Shown here: positions 51,005 through 60,540 of the stretch, piece after piece
Numbering within the stretch: the stretch's first letter is position 1
Layout: every line of letters starts with the position of its first letter
Assembly: GCA_029907545.1 (NCBI GenBank)
Contig: JARYLR010000006.1
Coordinates: 1-63,439, forward strand
DNA: 63,439 nt
Source: Candidatus Bathyarchaeota archaeon
GTDB taxonomy: Archaea; Thermoproteota; Bathyarchaeia; Bathyarchaeales; Bathycorpusculaceae
Reading direction: 5' to 3'
Program-made: the position numbers and the translations under genes
The notes under the pieces: model-generated
What the model was told of the DNA's origin: nothing
Databases searched by the model: none
What the model saw: only the letters and a program-made list of their open reading frames with translations

Positions 51005-52636
51005 TTGACCGACAAGGCAAACATGCTGTTATTTCAATTCTCAGTTTTAGCATCAAATCGCACTGAACCCTTCATGCCTGAAGAAGAGAAGGCAGCAATC
51101 TTCTGTCTAGCAGAGCTTGAAAGAGGCAAAGGAGGCCGGATAATCGGAAGGCAGCTTGAGGAAAAAATAGAGTACGTCACCAAAGCATGCTACCCTTTCT
51201 GGCTCTTCCCATTTCACGGCACATACCTCATATTCGACGGAGTCGGCACTGTTTCACACACGTTGACCTACCCCTCAATGCCCGACATCGAAACCTTCGC
51301 TGAAGGCATTGAAAGAAGCTCCGCTTCACGGGAAGCCTATACTTCCTTTCTTTCCGACAACGTAAACTACTTCAAGGTGTCAGGTACTGAGGAAAAGCTT
51401 GGCATGCGAGGGTTGGTTTCTGATCCCGCATTTCTGCAGGACTTCAGTTCGTATTTTTCTGAAGGCAAGCCCGTGGAGTTTTTGCCCCAAGACATGGTGG
51501 CCATAACCCCAACCTTAAGCGAAGAGTCACTGTTAGATGAGATTCAGTTGCTGGAAGAGCTGGAAGGGCAACTTACATTTGAAGTGAAAAACCTAAACAA
51601 GAGCATTAAGCTTCTTAGCGCAACTACGAGGAATTTTATCCGTGCCATAAACACCGAGATTAAAGGGGTCAAAAACAAGTATGCAGCAGAACTTGAGAAG
51701 CTGCGGGGCCCAGCGGAAAAGGAAATGGCGGAGATACGACGCAAGGGCGATGCTGACATAATTGCTGTCTCGAGAAAATTTGAAAGAGAACTTCTTAGGC
51801 TGCAAAAAGAGAAAATCAAGTTTGAAAAGACAAGAGAGCAATTAACCAACAAGATTGACAGATCTGAGATGGAGATCAAAAGCAGCTCGGCAAAAAAGGA
51901 CAAGGCTGGCGAAAGAAGGTGGAAAGAAGAAAAGAATAGGCTGAAAAATCTGCGCTCTGAAGCCGAGTCCGAGATAAGGAAGCTGGAAAGCGAGATAGAG
52001 GCAACAGAAGAAAGAGAATCGCAGGAGCTTTTCAAAATCAGAGCCGAAACAGATGCAAAAATCCAAGAAGCCAGAAAAGAGCTAACCGAAACCGAATCCG
52101 CTCGCGACGCCGAGATTTATGTTCTCAAACTTGAAAGTGAAAAGATGGAGGAACTGACATCCGGAATCATTAAGCAGATGGATCAGATAGCTAGGATGAG
52201 AGAGAACCTGAGTGCTGGTCTTTGCAATTTAGGAATTCCATTGGAGCGTGACACTGTTTTTCTTGCGTACATGCCTTTTTATCTTGCCTGTTTCCGGTTT
52301 GAATCCAGAAAACGCTATGTGCCGTATTCCCCTTCTACCGTGAACAGTATAAAACTTGTAACCAAGCTGAAAGGCGCTTTAGGCATCGCAAGAATAAAAC
52401 AGCTCTTTAGTCCTCGTTCAGCAGCCATCGCTTCTTTGCTGAGTAGGCTCCCTAACGTGTTGGAGGAGAATGCGGCACTTGGAAACGAGCTTAGCGAGGC
52501 TGCTACTAAGCTGGACATAGTGCGAGCAAAAGGCGGAAAGCAGGGCATCAGAAAAGGGATGGGCAGGCTCAAAGAAGAAGGGTGGCTTTCGGAGAAAGAA
52601 TACAGTCTCTTCAGTCAGAGGCTTTCTTCGCTGTAG
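51005..52636 (+). CDS. Large coiled-coil protein of unknown function
   Basis: 543 residues from TTG. A globular N-terminal domain of about 170 residues (YPFWLFPFHGTYLIFDGVGT) precedes a long coiled coil (about 175-400) rich in Lys/Glu/Arg and a helical C-terminal domain (VNSIKLVTKLKGALGIARIKQLF). No membrane segment, ATPase motif or signal peptide, so it is not an SMC/Rad50 protein. Not recognised. Its 3' end overlaps the convergent pyrophosphatase gene by 26 bases. The double inverted repeat upstream may regulate it. Confidence 0.65.
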   Translation: MTDKANMLLFQFSVLASNRTEPFMPEEEKAAIFCLAELERGKGGRIIGRQLEEKIEYVTKACYPFWLFPFHGTYLIFDGVGTVSHTLTYPSMPDIETFAEGIERSSASREAYTSFLSDNVNYFKVSGTEEKLGMRGLVSDPAFLQDFSSYFSEGKPVEFLPQDMVAITPTLSEESLLDEIQLLEELEGQLTFEVKNLNKSIKLLSATTRNFIRAINTEIKGVKNKYAAELEKLRGPAEKEMAEIRRKGDADIIAVSRKFERELLRLQKEKIKFEKTREQLTNKIDRSEMEIKSSSAKKDKAGERRWKEEKNRLKNLRSEAESEIRKLESEIEATEERESQELFKIRAETDAKIQEARKELTETESARDAEIYVLKLESEKMEELTSGIIKQMDQIARMRENLSAGLCNLGIPLERDTVFLAYMPFYLACFRFESRKRYVPYSPSTVNSIKLVTKLKGALGIARIKQLFSPRSAAIASLLSRLPNVLEENAALGNELSEAATKLDIVRAKGGKQGIRKGMGRLKEEGWLSEKEYSLFSQRLSSL

Positions 52637-53174
52637 CCGCCGTGGACTGACATTTTTTCTTGTATAAATTGATTGAATAGTTCACTATTTTCTTGGCTTC
52701 TTCCGCGTTTTTCCATTCTTTGAACCTAACCCACTTGTGCGGTTCAAGACGCTTATAGGTTTCAAAAAACTCTTGGATCTCTCGTAGCTGGTGTGGATGA
52801 ACATCCGTGATGTCGCTGTAGCCCTCAAATCTAGCATCACTCTCAAGCACAGACAAGATCTTAGCGTCTTCACCCTCCTCGTCCTCAATGATTAAGGCGC
52901 CTATCACCCGAACTTTGACAATACAGCCTACTTCAAGCGGCTCAAAACTTAACACCATGATATCGAGGGGGTCATTGTCATCGAACCATGTCTGCGGCAC
53001 GAAACCATAGTCAACCGGAAAAACCACAGAAGAGGGAATAATACGATCCAGCACGAATGATTCCCACTTCGAATAGTATTCATACTTGTCTCTGGAGCCG
53101 CTTATAACCTCAATAACCATGTTAAGCAGAACAGGCGGCTCATCTCCAGAGGGAACATCTTTCCAAACGTTCAT
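52611..53174 (-). CDS. ppa: Inorganic pyrophosphatase, family I
   Basis: 187 residues. All active-site groups are present in order: IEVISGSRDKYEY (Glu, Lys, Glu), VLDR, FPVDYGFVP, DDNDPLDIMV (three Asp) and DEEGEDAKIL (two Asp, Lys). It hydrolyses pyrophosphate from biosynthetic reactions in the cytosol. FPVDYGFVP varies slightly from the usual YPGDYGFVP. Convergent with the coiled-coil gene. Confidence 0.93.
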   Translation of the reverse strand: MNVWKDVPSGDEPPVLLNMVIEVISGSRDKYEYYSKWESFVLDRIIPSSVVFPVDYGFVPQTWFDDNDPLDIMVLSFEPLEVGCIVKVRVIGALIIEDEEGEDAKILSVLESDARFEGYSDITDVHPHQLREIQEFFETYKRLEPHKWVRFKEWKNAEEAKKIVNYSINLYKKKCQSTAATAKKASD

Positions 53175-53214
53175 CGCAATTCAGCCTTCAAAACAAAGCG
53201 CGGCACACGCTAAT

Positions 53215-54000
53215 TTATGTTTCGTTAAAGAACTCGGAAAGCCGCTTCATATCGGTTTTGCGAAGAGCTTCCCCACATCTTTTCGGATCTAAACGTTTGA
53301 ACTCCAAGCCCAGAGTTGCCAGCACTCTTTGGACATCTTTACCGATGCTGGGTGCAGCTAGAATCCCGCGAACTTCACGATCTGCTCTGGCTTTGACAGC
53401 GTCAATGTATCTGGAAAGCTGAAAAGCAGCATCCTTGGAAGCTGTTTTGCGTTTAAGCTCCACAACGACAAGCTTTCCCGCCTTATCTACGCCGTACACA
53501 TCCACGAAACCAGGCTCAGTCTTCTTTTCATAGCTTATAGGTTGGAACCCATCCTCAATAAGCGCAGGCTTCGATAAAACGGCTTTTTGCATATCTTCCT
53601 CAGTTACATAAAGGGAAAATTCGCCCTCGTCCACTAGGTCGAGAACGGCTGCCAGCTGGATGCTGTCAAAGAAGACTCTGACAGACTCCTGCTGCTTCTG
53701 TCTAACTGCATGAATTTCCAACACGTTTTCCTTCGGCCTCGTGTGAAAGATGCAGCCTGAAGGCTGCCAGTTTACAGGCTCATAGCCTGTTGACCGGTGA
53801 ACAAGAAGCGAGCCGTCCTTCTTGATTATTAGTATGCGTTCGCCTGGTTCAAGCTTGGATTTTGCTCTGCCTGAATAGTGTACCCAGCAGTTTCCAGCGA
53901 TCAGCAGCGTCTTGTGTTTCGACACCGCTTCTCTTGCTGCTTTCTCTGCTTCTGTGCTGTTTGGGTTTACAAGAACGTTAAAGGGTTTGTTGGTTGCCAC
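53215..54000 (-). CDS. nucS: NucS/EndoMS mismatch endonuclease
   Basis: About 261 residues from GTG 54000, chosen because GGAG precedes it and the longer frame would overlap the divergent methyltransferase gene. The N-terminal DNA-binding part (LLIAGNCWVHYSGRAKSKLEPGERILIIKKDGSLLVHRS) is followed by the RecB-like nuclease domain: PGFVDVYGVD, then VVVELKRKTASKDAAFQLSRYI, giving Asp-Glu-x-Lys plus Gln. The last residues (MKRLSEFF) resemble a PCNA-binding motif. It cuts both strands at mismatches. Confidence 0.92.
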   Translation of the reverse strand: MATNKPFNVLVNPNSTEAEKAAREAVSKHKTLLIAGNCWVHYSGRAKSKLEPGERILIIKKDGSLLVHRSTGYEPVNWQPSGCIFHTRPKENVLEIHAVRQKQQESVRVFFDSIQLAAVLDLVDEGEFSLYVTEEDMQKAVLSKPALIEDGFQPISYEKKTEPGFVDVYGVDKAGKLVVVELKRKTASKDAAFQLSRYIDAVKARADREVRGILAAPSIGKDVQRVLATLGLEFKRLDPKRCGEALRKTDMKRLSEFFNET

Positions 54001-54059
54001 CTTTTTCTCCGATAATTTTAGAAGGTCTGTAGGCAAATAAGATTTCCGCGAGGCTTTAG

Positions 54060-54623
54060 ATGGCTGAGTGGCGTAGGAAACGCTCCATAATGCGCCTGTA
54101 CGATGCATCTGCAGGCAGCTACGATGGACTATACGGGGAAGAGCAAAACGCGAAAATCAAAGCAGCCATGAAACATGTTAGGTTAGGCAGAAAAGCGTTT
54201 GTTTTGGACTTGGGCTGCGGGACAGGCAGGCTTTTCGATCATGTTGCAGCCACCGGAGGCACGGTTATTGGTGTAGATCTATCAAAGAGAACGCTGACGG
54301 CAGCCAAGAATCGTTGCATGAGTCTTCACAATGTCTCTCTGATATTAGCTGACGCCGACCACCTTCCCTTTGTGGAAGGAGTCTTCAGCCATGTTTTCGC
54401 TTTAACAGTTCTGCAGAACATGCCTAACCCTCTGCGAACCCTTGAAGAAACGGAGAGAGTAGCCAAGGAAAATGCGGTTTACGCGGTCACGGGGTTGAAG
54501 AAGATTTTCTCTAAAAAACAGTTTTTAGAGTTGCTGGGAAATGCTGGGCTAAGCATAGTTGCTTTTGAGGATGAGGAAAGCCTGAAATGCCACGTTGCAA
54601 TCTGCAGAAAAAAGCAATATTGA
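54060..54623 (+). CDS. Class I SAM-dependent methyltransferase
   Basis: 187 residues. LDLGCGTGRLFDHVAATGGTVIGVDLS is motif I and the ribose-binding acid, ADADHLPFVEGVFSHVFALTVLQN the middle motifs, and a short C-terminal strand region completes a small Methyltransf_11 fold. No substrate domain. It is divergent from nucS. The substrate cannot be inferred. Confidence 0.85.
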   Translation: MAEWRRKRSIMRLYDASAGSYDGLYGEEQNAKIKAAMKHVRLGRKAFVLDLGCGTGRLFDHVAATGGTVIGVDLSKRTLTAAKNRCMSLHNVSLILADADHLPFVEGVFSHVFALTVLQNMPNPLRTLEETERVAKENAVYAVTGLKKIFSKKQFLELLGNAGLSIVAFEDEESLKCHVAICRKKQY

Positions 54624-54722
54624 AACCTCGTTATGTTAAGACTAAACTATATATGAAGGCAAATACAAGCCTATCTCTTAACTTTGTCCACGTCGCCGAG
54701 ATGTGAAACGGGTGACTAATAG

Positions 54723-55607
54723 ATGCCGTTGAAAACTGTGAAAAAAGACACGGCTGAAAAACTGACGCTAGAATGGGTTTTGCATGTGAAGAACTACAGG
54801 CTGTCTCTTGACCGAAACCGCTGCGTCGGATGCCAAATCTGCAGTTTGGCATGCCCGAAAGAAGCCATCAAGGTTGAGAAACAGCCGAAAAGCAAGGGAG
54901 AGAAGACCCGAAGGCCTAAAGTGGATGTTGATTTGGCAAAATGCAATTTTTGCGGGATATGCGACATACTCTGTCCCTATGGCGCTGTGAAAGTAACTTT
55001 AGACAATGAGCACAGCCTGCCGGTGATTGAGAAAGAATGTTTTCCCAAACCTATTCGAGAGATCCAAGTGAATCCGGCCAAGTTTCCAGCAAGCCGAGAA
55101 GAAATCGAGGACGCATGTCCTCTGCATCTGATAAAAGTGTCAGCGCCGATGTCTGAAAAAGCCGAGTCTACGGCAACTGTGGAAGTGGAAAAAGAATATT
55201 GCCCCTGCTGTAGGGTCTGTGAGGTTAAACTGCCTTCGGGCGCTATGCAGGTGCGCAAGTTTATCTATGGAAAAATAGCGGTACACCAAGAAAAGTGCCC
55301 CGATGGATGCACAGACTGCTTAGATGTCTGCCCGATTGCTGGTGCCCTTTTCCTCCAAGACAAGAAAGTGGCTGTGAACGACACTTTCTGCGTCTATTGC
55401 GGCGCATGCAAACTTGTCTGCCCCGTCGAGGGCGCTTTGGAGCTTGAGCGTACGCGTATCATTCATGAGCCGATTCGTTCAGGTGCATGGAATAAGACGC
55501 TGGAAAGACTAACTTCGCCGGTTGGAATTGCTAAAGAACTGAAGAACAAGGGCTCTCTTAAGGCAAGAGAATCCGTCAAAAAAAGAGTGGGATTGAAGGA
55601 GGACTAG
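54723..55607 (+). CDS. Polyferredoxin associated with HdrA
   Basis: 294 residues with four clear 4Fe-4S motifs (CVGCQICSLACP, CNFCGICDILCP, a modified CPCCRVCEVKLP, CVYCGACKLVCP) and a further partial one (CPDGCTDCLDVCP), in ferredoxin-like pairs. No membrane helix. It begins an operon with HdrA and HdrA-MvhD genes spaced four bases apart or overlapping, so it probably delivers electrons to or from the HdrA flavin centre. Confidence 0.85.
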   Translation: MPLKTVKKDTAEKLTLEWVLHVKNYRLSLDRNRCVGCQICSLACPKEAIKVEKQPKSKGEKTRRPKVDVDLAKCNFCGICDILCPYGAVKVTLDNEHSLPVIEKECFPKPIREIQVNPAKFPASREEIEDACPLHLIKVSAPMSEKAESTATVEVEKEYCPCCRVCEVKLPSGAMQVRKFIYGKIAVHQEKCPDGCTDCLDVCPIAGALFLQDKKVAVNDTFCVYCGACKLVCPVEGALELERTRIIHEPIRSGAWNKTLERLTSPVGIAKELKNKGSLKARESVKKRVGLKED

Positions 55608-55610
55608 AAA

Positions 55611-57665
55611 ATGGCTGAAACAGCCTCTCAGAAGCAGGAAAAAACTAGGCAGAAAAAACCCAAGGCAACTGGCCGAGGACGCAGACTAAAAACACCCAGA
55701 CCGCGCATAGGCGTTTTTGTCTGCCAGTGCGGCGGGCAGATTGCATCGGTTGTGGATGTCAACGAGCTGACTAACTACGTGAAGACTTTGCCCAATGTTG
55801 TCTATGCGGAGCAAATGAACTTTCCGTGCAGCCGTCAGGGTCAAGAAGAAATCGTTACCGCAATTAAAAAGAACAGGCTGGAACGCGTAGTTGTAGCTGG
55901 CTGTTCTCCGAGGCTTTACGAGCCAACCTTCCAGAGATGCGTTTCTCAAGCTGAGCTGAATCCTTGGCTGTTTGAGATGGCGAACATCCGCGAGTTTGCA
56001 TCCTACTGCCATCAAGCCAACCCCAAACAGGCAACTGAAAAAGCCAAAGACACTGTCAGGATGGCGGTGGCTAAGGCGAAGCTGCTTGAACCTCTAGCGC
56101 CCATAGAGTTGCCGATGACGAAGAAAGTAATGGTTATAGGCGGAGGGATAGCAGGCATCAACGCGGCTCTTGATCTGGCGGACATGGGTTTCAAGGTTTA
56201 CGTGGTTGAGAAAACCGAGTCTATAGGTGGCTACATGGCGCTTTTGGACAAGACTTTTCCAACTCTTGACTGCAGTATATGCATTGAAGGTCCAAAGATG
56301 GTGGATGTCGGAAGGCATCCTAATATTGAGATTATTTCTTATGCAGATGTCTTGAAGGCTGAAGGTCACGTTGGTAGTTTTAAGATGAAAGTTCGCAAAA
56401 ATCCGCGTTACGTTATAGCTGCAAACTGCACCGGATGTGGTGAGTGCAAAGACGCTTGCCCCATAGAGTATCCTAACTATGCAGACATGTACCTCGGCGT
56501 CAGAAAAGCTATTTCACCGCCCTTCGGCCAAGCAGTTCCGCTTACGCACACGATAAACAGGGACTACTGCATCGAATGCTTCAAATGCATAGACGCATGC
56601 GGCGCCAGAGAAGCCATCAACTTTGACCAAAAACCTGAAGAGGTGGATCTCGAAGTTGGAGCCATCATAGTTGCCATAGGCTACAGCATGTACAACCCTT
56701 CGGACTTGGAATGGACTGGCTACGGCAAATACGACAACGTGTTTACAGCCCTAGAATTTGAAAGACTGATATTGGCAGCGGGACCTACAGGCGGCAAAGT
56801 TGTACGGGCGTCGGACGGGCAGAAGCCGCACTCAGTCGCGTTTATCCAATGTGTAGGCTCACGAGACATTAACCGCTATGAGCACTGCTCAAGCTTCTGC
56901 TGCATGTACACCTTGAAGCACGCGGTCATGCTTAAAGAAAAATACAGAGACGACATCGAGGTCTACGTATTCTACAATGATATGCGAAGCAACTTCAAAG
57001 GCTATGAAGAATTCTACAATAGAGCGCAGAAGTCAGGCGTCAAGTTCCTTAGAGTGAAGCTTGAAAACCGGAAAATACTCGAAAACCCACAGACTAAAAG
57101 CCTAACCGTCAGCGGCGAAACTGAAGACGGCAAACCGGTTACAGCTCATTCTGACATGGTGGTGCTGGCAAACGCCGCCGTTCCGCAGCAAACAGCCGCT
57201 GAACTGGCAAAAATCCTCAAAATCCCTACAGCCCCTGAAGGCTTTTTCATGGAATGTCAACCTAAAATCAGACCCACGGACACAGATGTCCCAGGCATAT
57301 TTCTGGCAGGCGCCTGTCAAGGCTTAAAGGACATACCTTACAGCGTGGCGCAAGGCAGCGCTGCGGCAGCTCAGGCGGCTGCGGTTCTAAGTAAGGACGT
57401 GTGGACCGTGGAGCCTTTGGTGGCGCAGGTGAACGAGGACATGTGCAGTGGATGCAGAGTTTGCGAGTCTGTTTGTGGTTACAATGCGATTGCGGTTGAA
57501 AATCTCGGAGACAAAGCCCTTGCACGTGTTAAGGAGGGGCTCTGCCGAGGCTGCGGGATATGCGGCTCCGCCTGCCCGATGGATGCTATTAGCATGCCTA
57601 ACTACTCCGACCGACATATCATTGCTCAAGTCAAAGCCGTGATGGAGAGAGGCGACAAAACATGA
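55611..57665 (+). CDS. hdrA: HdrA-like flavin/iron-sulfur heterodisulfide-reductase subunit A
   Basis: 684 residues. N-terminal HdrA domain (VFVCQCGG, CSPRLYEP), FAD domain (MVIGGGIAGINAALDLADMG), the Cys motif DCSICIEGPKM, two internal ferredoxin motifs (CTGCGECKDACP, CIECFKCIDACG) and two C-terminal ones (CSGCRVCESVCG, CRGCGICGSACP). HdrA is the electron-bifurcating or confurcating centre of heterodisulfide reductase-like complexes. The 5' neighbour is a polyferredoxin and the 3' neighbour a second HdrA, overlapping by four bases. No HdrB or HdrC gene is in the window. Confidence 0.93.
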   Translation: MAETASQKQEKTRQKKPKATGRGRRLKTPRPRIGVFVCQCGGQIASVVDVNELTNYVKTLPNVVYAEQMNFPCSRQGQEEIVTAIKKNRLERVVVAGCSPRLYEPTFQRCVSQAELNPWLFEMANIREFASYCHQANPKQATEKAKDTVRMAVAKAKLLEPLAPIELPMTKKVMVIGGGIAGINAALDLADMGFKVYVVEKTESIGGYMALLDKTFPTLDCSICIEGPKMVDVGRHPNIEIISYADVLKAEGHVGSFKMKVRKNPRYVIAANCTGCGECKDACPIEYPNYADMYLGVRKAISPPFGQAVPLTHTINRDYCIECFKCIDACGAREAINFDQKPEEVDLEVGAIIVAIGYSMYNPSDLEWTGYGKYDNVFTALEFERLILAAGPTGGKVVRASDGQKPHSVAFIQCVGSRDINRYEHCSSFCCMYTLKHAVMLKEKYRDDIEVYVFYNDMRSNFKGYEEFYNRAQKSGVKFLRVKLENRKILENPQTKSLTVSGETEDGKPVTAHSDMVVLANAAVPQQTAAELAKILKIPTAPEGFFMECQPKIRPTDTDVPGIFLAGACQGLKDIPYSVAQGSAAAAQAAAVLSKDVWTVEPLVAQVNEDMCSGCRVCESVCGYNAIAVENLGDKALARVKEGLCRGCGICGSACPMDAISMPNYSDRHIIAQVKAVMERGDKT

Positions 57666-60154
57666 GTGGACAAGTTGCTCCTAGATTTGAGGAACCTAGA
57701 ATCGGTGTCTTCGTTTGCTATTGCGGTCTAAACATCGGCGGTGTCGTCGACGTAGAGGAAGTTGCGGAATACGCTCGGAAGTTGCCGAACGTTGTTTACG
57801 TCAAGACAAACCGATACACGTGTGCTGACCCGGGACAGGACGAAATAAGAAAGGGTGTCAAGGAATATAGGCTGAACCGTGTGGTGGTTGCCGCCTGCTC
57901 TCCGAGAATGCATGAGCCTACTTTCCGCCGAACGGTTTCAGAGGCAGGACTGAACCCTTATGTCTATGAAATGGCGAACATCCGCGAGTTTTCTTCTTGG
58001 TGCCATCCAACCATGCCGAAAGAGGCAACTGAAAAGGCAAAAGAACTAGTAAGAATGGCAGTTGCCAAGGTGCGTCTGCTTGAACCTCTCGACATCATAG
58101 AAGTACCCGTGACAAACAGGGCTTTGATTGTCGGCGCAGGCGTGGCTGGTGCAAGCGCGGCTGTCGACCTTGCCGAAATGGGCTACCATGTCTACCTTGT
58201 CGACAAGGCTGAGAACATTGGCGGGCACATGGCGCAGCTGGGTAAGACTTTTCCTGTTTTTGAATGTTCTAATTGCCCACAGCAGATTCATTGTCCAAGG
58301 TTCTCCTGTGTTGCCACGAGAATTGGCGCGGCTGCGGTTCATCCGAATATAACGTTGATGAGCTACTCAGAGGTTAAGGAAGTTGAAGGTGTAATAGGAA
58401 GCTACAAGGCTAAAATCGTGAAGAAGCCGCGCTTTGTTGAAGAAGCCAAATGCATAAGCTGCGGCAAGTGCGCTGAGGTTTGCCCTGTAGAGGTTCCTAA
58501 CAAATTTGAAGGCGGCATGAGAAAACGTAAGGCAATCTACATCCCATTCCCCAACGCTACTCCCAACACCTACACGATTGACAAGGAAGCATGCTTGTAT
58601 TTCAAGGACGGCAGCTGCAGAAAATGCCAAGAGACATGCCCCGTAGATGCCGTGAACTTTGAGCAGAAGCCTGTGGAAGAAAAGCTTGAGATCGGATGCA
58701 TGATCGTGGCTACTGGCTACGACATTTATGAGCCATACGACCTGCCTAGCTACGGATTCGGTAAATATTCAAACGTCGTAACTGGGCTACAGCTTGAACG
58801 CATAGTGGATTCTGGAACACAGGTTCTAGGCGAGCTCTGGAAGCCGTCTGATGGCAAGATGCCTGAAAGCTTGACGTATATTCAGTGCGTTGGCTCAAGA
58901 GACATAAACAAGTTCGAGTACTGCTCCGGATTCTGCTGTATGCTTACGCTTAAGAGCGCAGTTTTTCTGAAAGAAAAATTCGGAGACAAGCTGGGCATCA
59001 ATGTGCTGTTTACCGACATGCGCGCCAACAAGAAAGGCTACGAAGAGCTCTACAGGAAAGGACAGAAACTCGGTATAAACTTCATCCGCGTCAAACTTAC
59101 CAACCGAAACGTAATAGAAGATGCCTCGACGAAAAAACTGATTGTAACCGCGGAGAAAGAGAACGGCGATCCCGTGACGGTTAAAACCGACATGGTTGTG
59201 CTGGCTACCGCCGCAGTTCCCAATCAGGGTTCAGAAGAAGTGGCAAGGCTCTTTAACATAAGCCGCGGCGCCGACGGCTTCTTCATGGAAAGCCACCCCA
59301 AGCTTAAGCCCATAGACACGCCAGCGGACGGAGTTTTCGTTGCCGGCGGCTGCCAAGGACCAAAAGACGTACCCTACAGCGTCTCGCAGGGCATGGGCAC
59401 TGCGGCTCGCGCGGCAACGATACTTTCGAAGTCTAAGTGGCAGATTCAGCCCATAATAGCGTCTGTCGATCCCACCAAGTGCCGCAACGTGAAGGTTAAA
59501 TGCGGCATCTGCGCGAAGGCATGCCCCTACGGAGCAATAAGGGCTCCAGATGGGCAAGTGGCAGAAGTTATGAGTGCCATGTGCCATGGCTGCGGAACAT
59601 GTGTCGCAGAATGCCCAGCTGACGCGATAACGCAGAAGCATTTCACCGATGCTCAAATAATGTCCCAGATAAGAGCCGCGCTGGAAACCGATGCTGAAGA
59701 TAAAATTTTGGCTTTCCTGTGCAACTGGTGCAGCTACGCAGGAGCCGATCTCGCTGGCACAAGCAGGTTCGAGTATCCTCCAAATATTAGACCTATACGT
59801 GTGATGTGCTCTGGACGAGTTGACCGAGACTTTGTGCTTGAGGGGCTCCGGCTTGGCGCGGGAATGGTTTTGGTGGGTGCATGCCATCTGCCTTATGACT
59901 GTCACTACATTAGTGGAAACTACAAGATGAAGGCGCGGATGGATGCTTTGGCACCGATGCTGCAGAAGCTCGGCTTGAGTCCCCAAAGATTTAGGGTGGA
60001 GTACGTGTCGGCTGCTGAAGGCATCAAGTTTGCTGAGATCGTTAGGGAAATGACTGCGCAGTTGCAGGCTTTGGGTAAGGAGAAGGTGAAGGCTGAGAAT
60101 GCGAAGCTGAAGCCTTTCTTGGAAAACATGTTGAAGCGCAAAGAAGCTAAATAG
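57662..60154 (+). CDS. HdrA fused to MvhD-like domain
   Basis: 830 residues. The HdrA part is arranged as in the upstream gene (VFVCYCGLNIGG, GAGVAGASAAVDLAEMG, ECSNCPQQIHC, CISCGKCAEVCP, CRKCQETCP, CGICAKACP, CHGCGTCVAECP). From about residue 682 an MvhD (methyl-viologen hydrogenase delta) domain follows: FLCNWCSYAGADLAG, VMCSGRVD, GACHLPYDCHYISGN, with a [2Fe-2S]-type Cys set. MvhD normally links HdrA to a hydrogenase or formate dehydrogenase. The fusion resembles QmoB-like arrangements. The last 25 residues are a charged tail. Confidence 0.93.
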   Translation: MSGQVAPRFEEPRIGVFVCYCGLNIGGVVDVEEVAEYARKLPNVVYVKTNRYTCADPGQDEIRKGVKEYRLNRVVVAACSPRMHEPTFRRTVSEAGLNPYVYEMANIREFSSWCHPTMPKEATEKAKELVRMAVAKVRLLEPLDIIEVPVTNRALIVGAGVAGASAAVDLAEMGYHVYLVDKAENIGGHMAQLGKTFPVFECSNCPQQIHCPRFSCVATRIGAAAVHPNITLMSYSEVKEVEGVIGSYKAKIVKKPRFVEEAKCISCGKCAEVCPVEVPNKFEGGMRKRKAIYIPFPNATPNTYTIDKEACLYFKDGSCRKCQETCPVDAVNFEQKPVEEKLEIGCMIVATGYDIYEPYDLPSYGFGKYSNVVTGLQLERIVDSGTQVLGELWKPSDGKMPESLTYIQCVGSRDINKFEYCSGFCCMLTLKSAVFLKEKFGDKLGINVLFTDMRANKKGYEELYRKGQKLGINFIRVKLTNRNVIEDASTKKLIVTAEKENGDPVTVKTDMVVLATAAVPNQGSEEVARLFNISRGADGFFMESHPKLKPIDTPADGVFVAGGCQGPKDVPYSVSQGMGTAARAATILSKSKWQIQPIIASVDPTKCRNVKVKCGICAKACPYGAIRAPDGQVAEVMSAMCHGCGTCVAECPADAITQKHFTDAQIMSQIRAALETDAEDKILAFLCNWCSYAGADLAGTSRFEYPPNIRPIRVMCSGRVDRDFVLEGLRLGAGMVLVGACHLPYDCHYISGNYKMKARMDALAPMLQKLGLSPQRFRVEYVSAAEGIKFAEIVREMTAQLQALGKEKVKAENAKLKPFLENMLKRKEAK

Positions 60155-60255
60155 AATTCGCGGATCATTTTTTATACGGCTTTTGTGATAAAAATTAAAT
60201 ATCATGCACGCACCTTAAGTATTAACTTGAGATTTAAATGAGGTGTGAATAAAAA

Positions 60256-60489
60256 ATGGTTAATGAAGGAAGAGGAAGCCTGTTCCGAAGAAAAGACGGC
60301 AAATACCTGATCTATCTGCCTTTAGACCTTGCTGAAGACAGCATGTTCCCATTCAAAAACTACGAAAAAACGAAGAGAGGTGCTGAGTCAATCGCCGTCA
60401 AAGTGAGCTTCAAGATCGGAGACAATAAGATAGTTGTTGAAAAATGGAAAGAGCCTCCGAACATTCAAGAGAAAACCAAAGAGAAATAG
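60256..60489 (+). CDS. Small conserved hypothetical protein
   Basis: 77 residues with GAGGTG upstream of the ATG. The segment RGSLFRRKDGKYLIYLPLDLAEDSMFPF is followed by IAVKVSFKIGDNKIVVEKW and a Lys-rich tail. Probably a small beta domain, perhaps distantly AbrB-like. It lies 100 bases after the HdrA operon with its own leader. No function known to me. Confidence 0.55.
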   Translation: MVNEGRGSLFRRKDGKYLIYLPLDLAEDSMFPFKNYEKTKRGAESIAVKVSFKIGDNKIVVEKWKEPPNIQEKTKEK

Positions 60490-60540
60490 ACATCAAGCAA
60501 GCCCTCTGTAAACCAGAAACTTCAGCGATGCCCAACTCCG

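Noticed and set aside
59231-60205. 324-codon minus-strand ORF opposite HdrA-MvhD
   Set aside because: Antisense shadow of a strongly supported gene; Cys/His content mirrors the sense frame.
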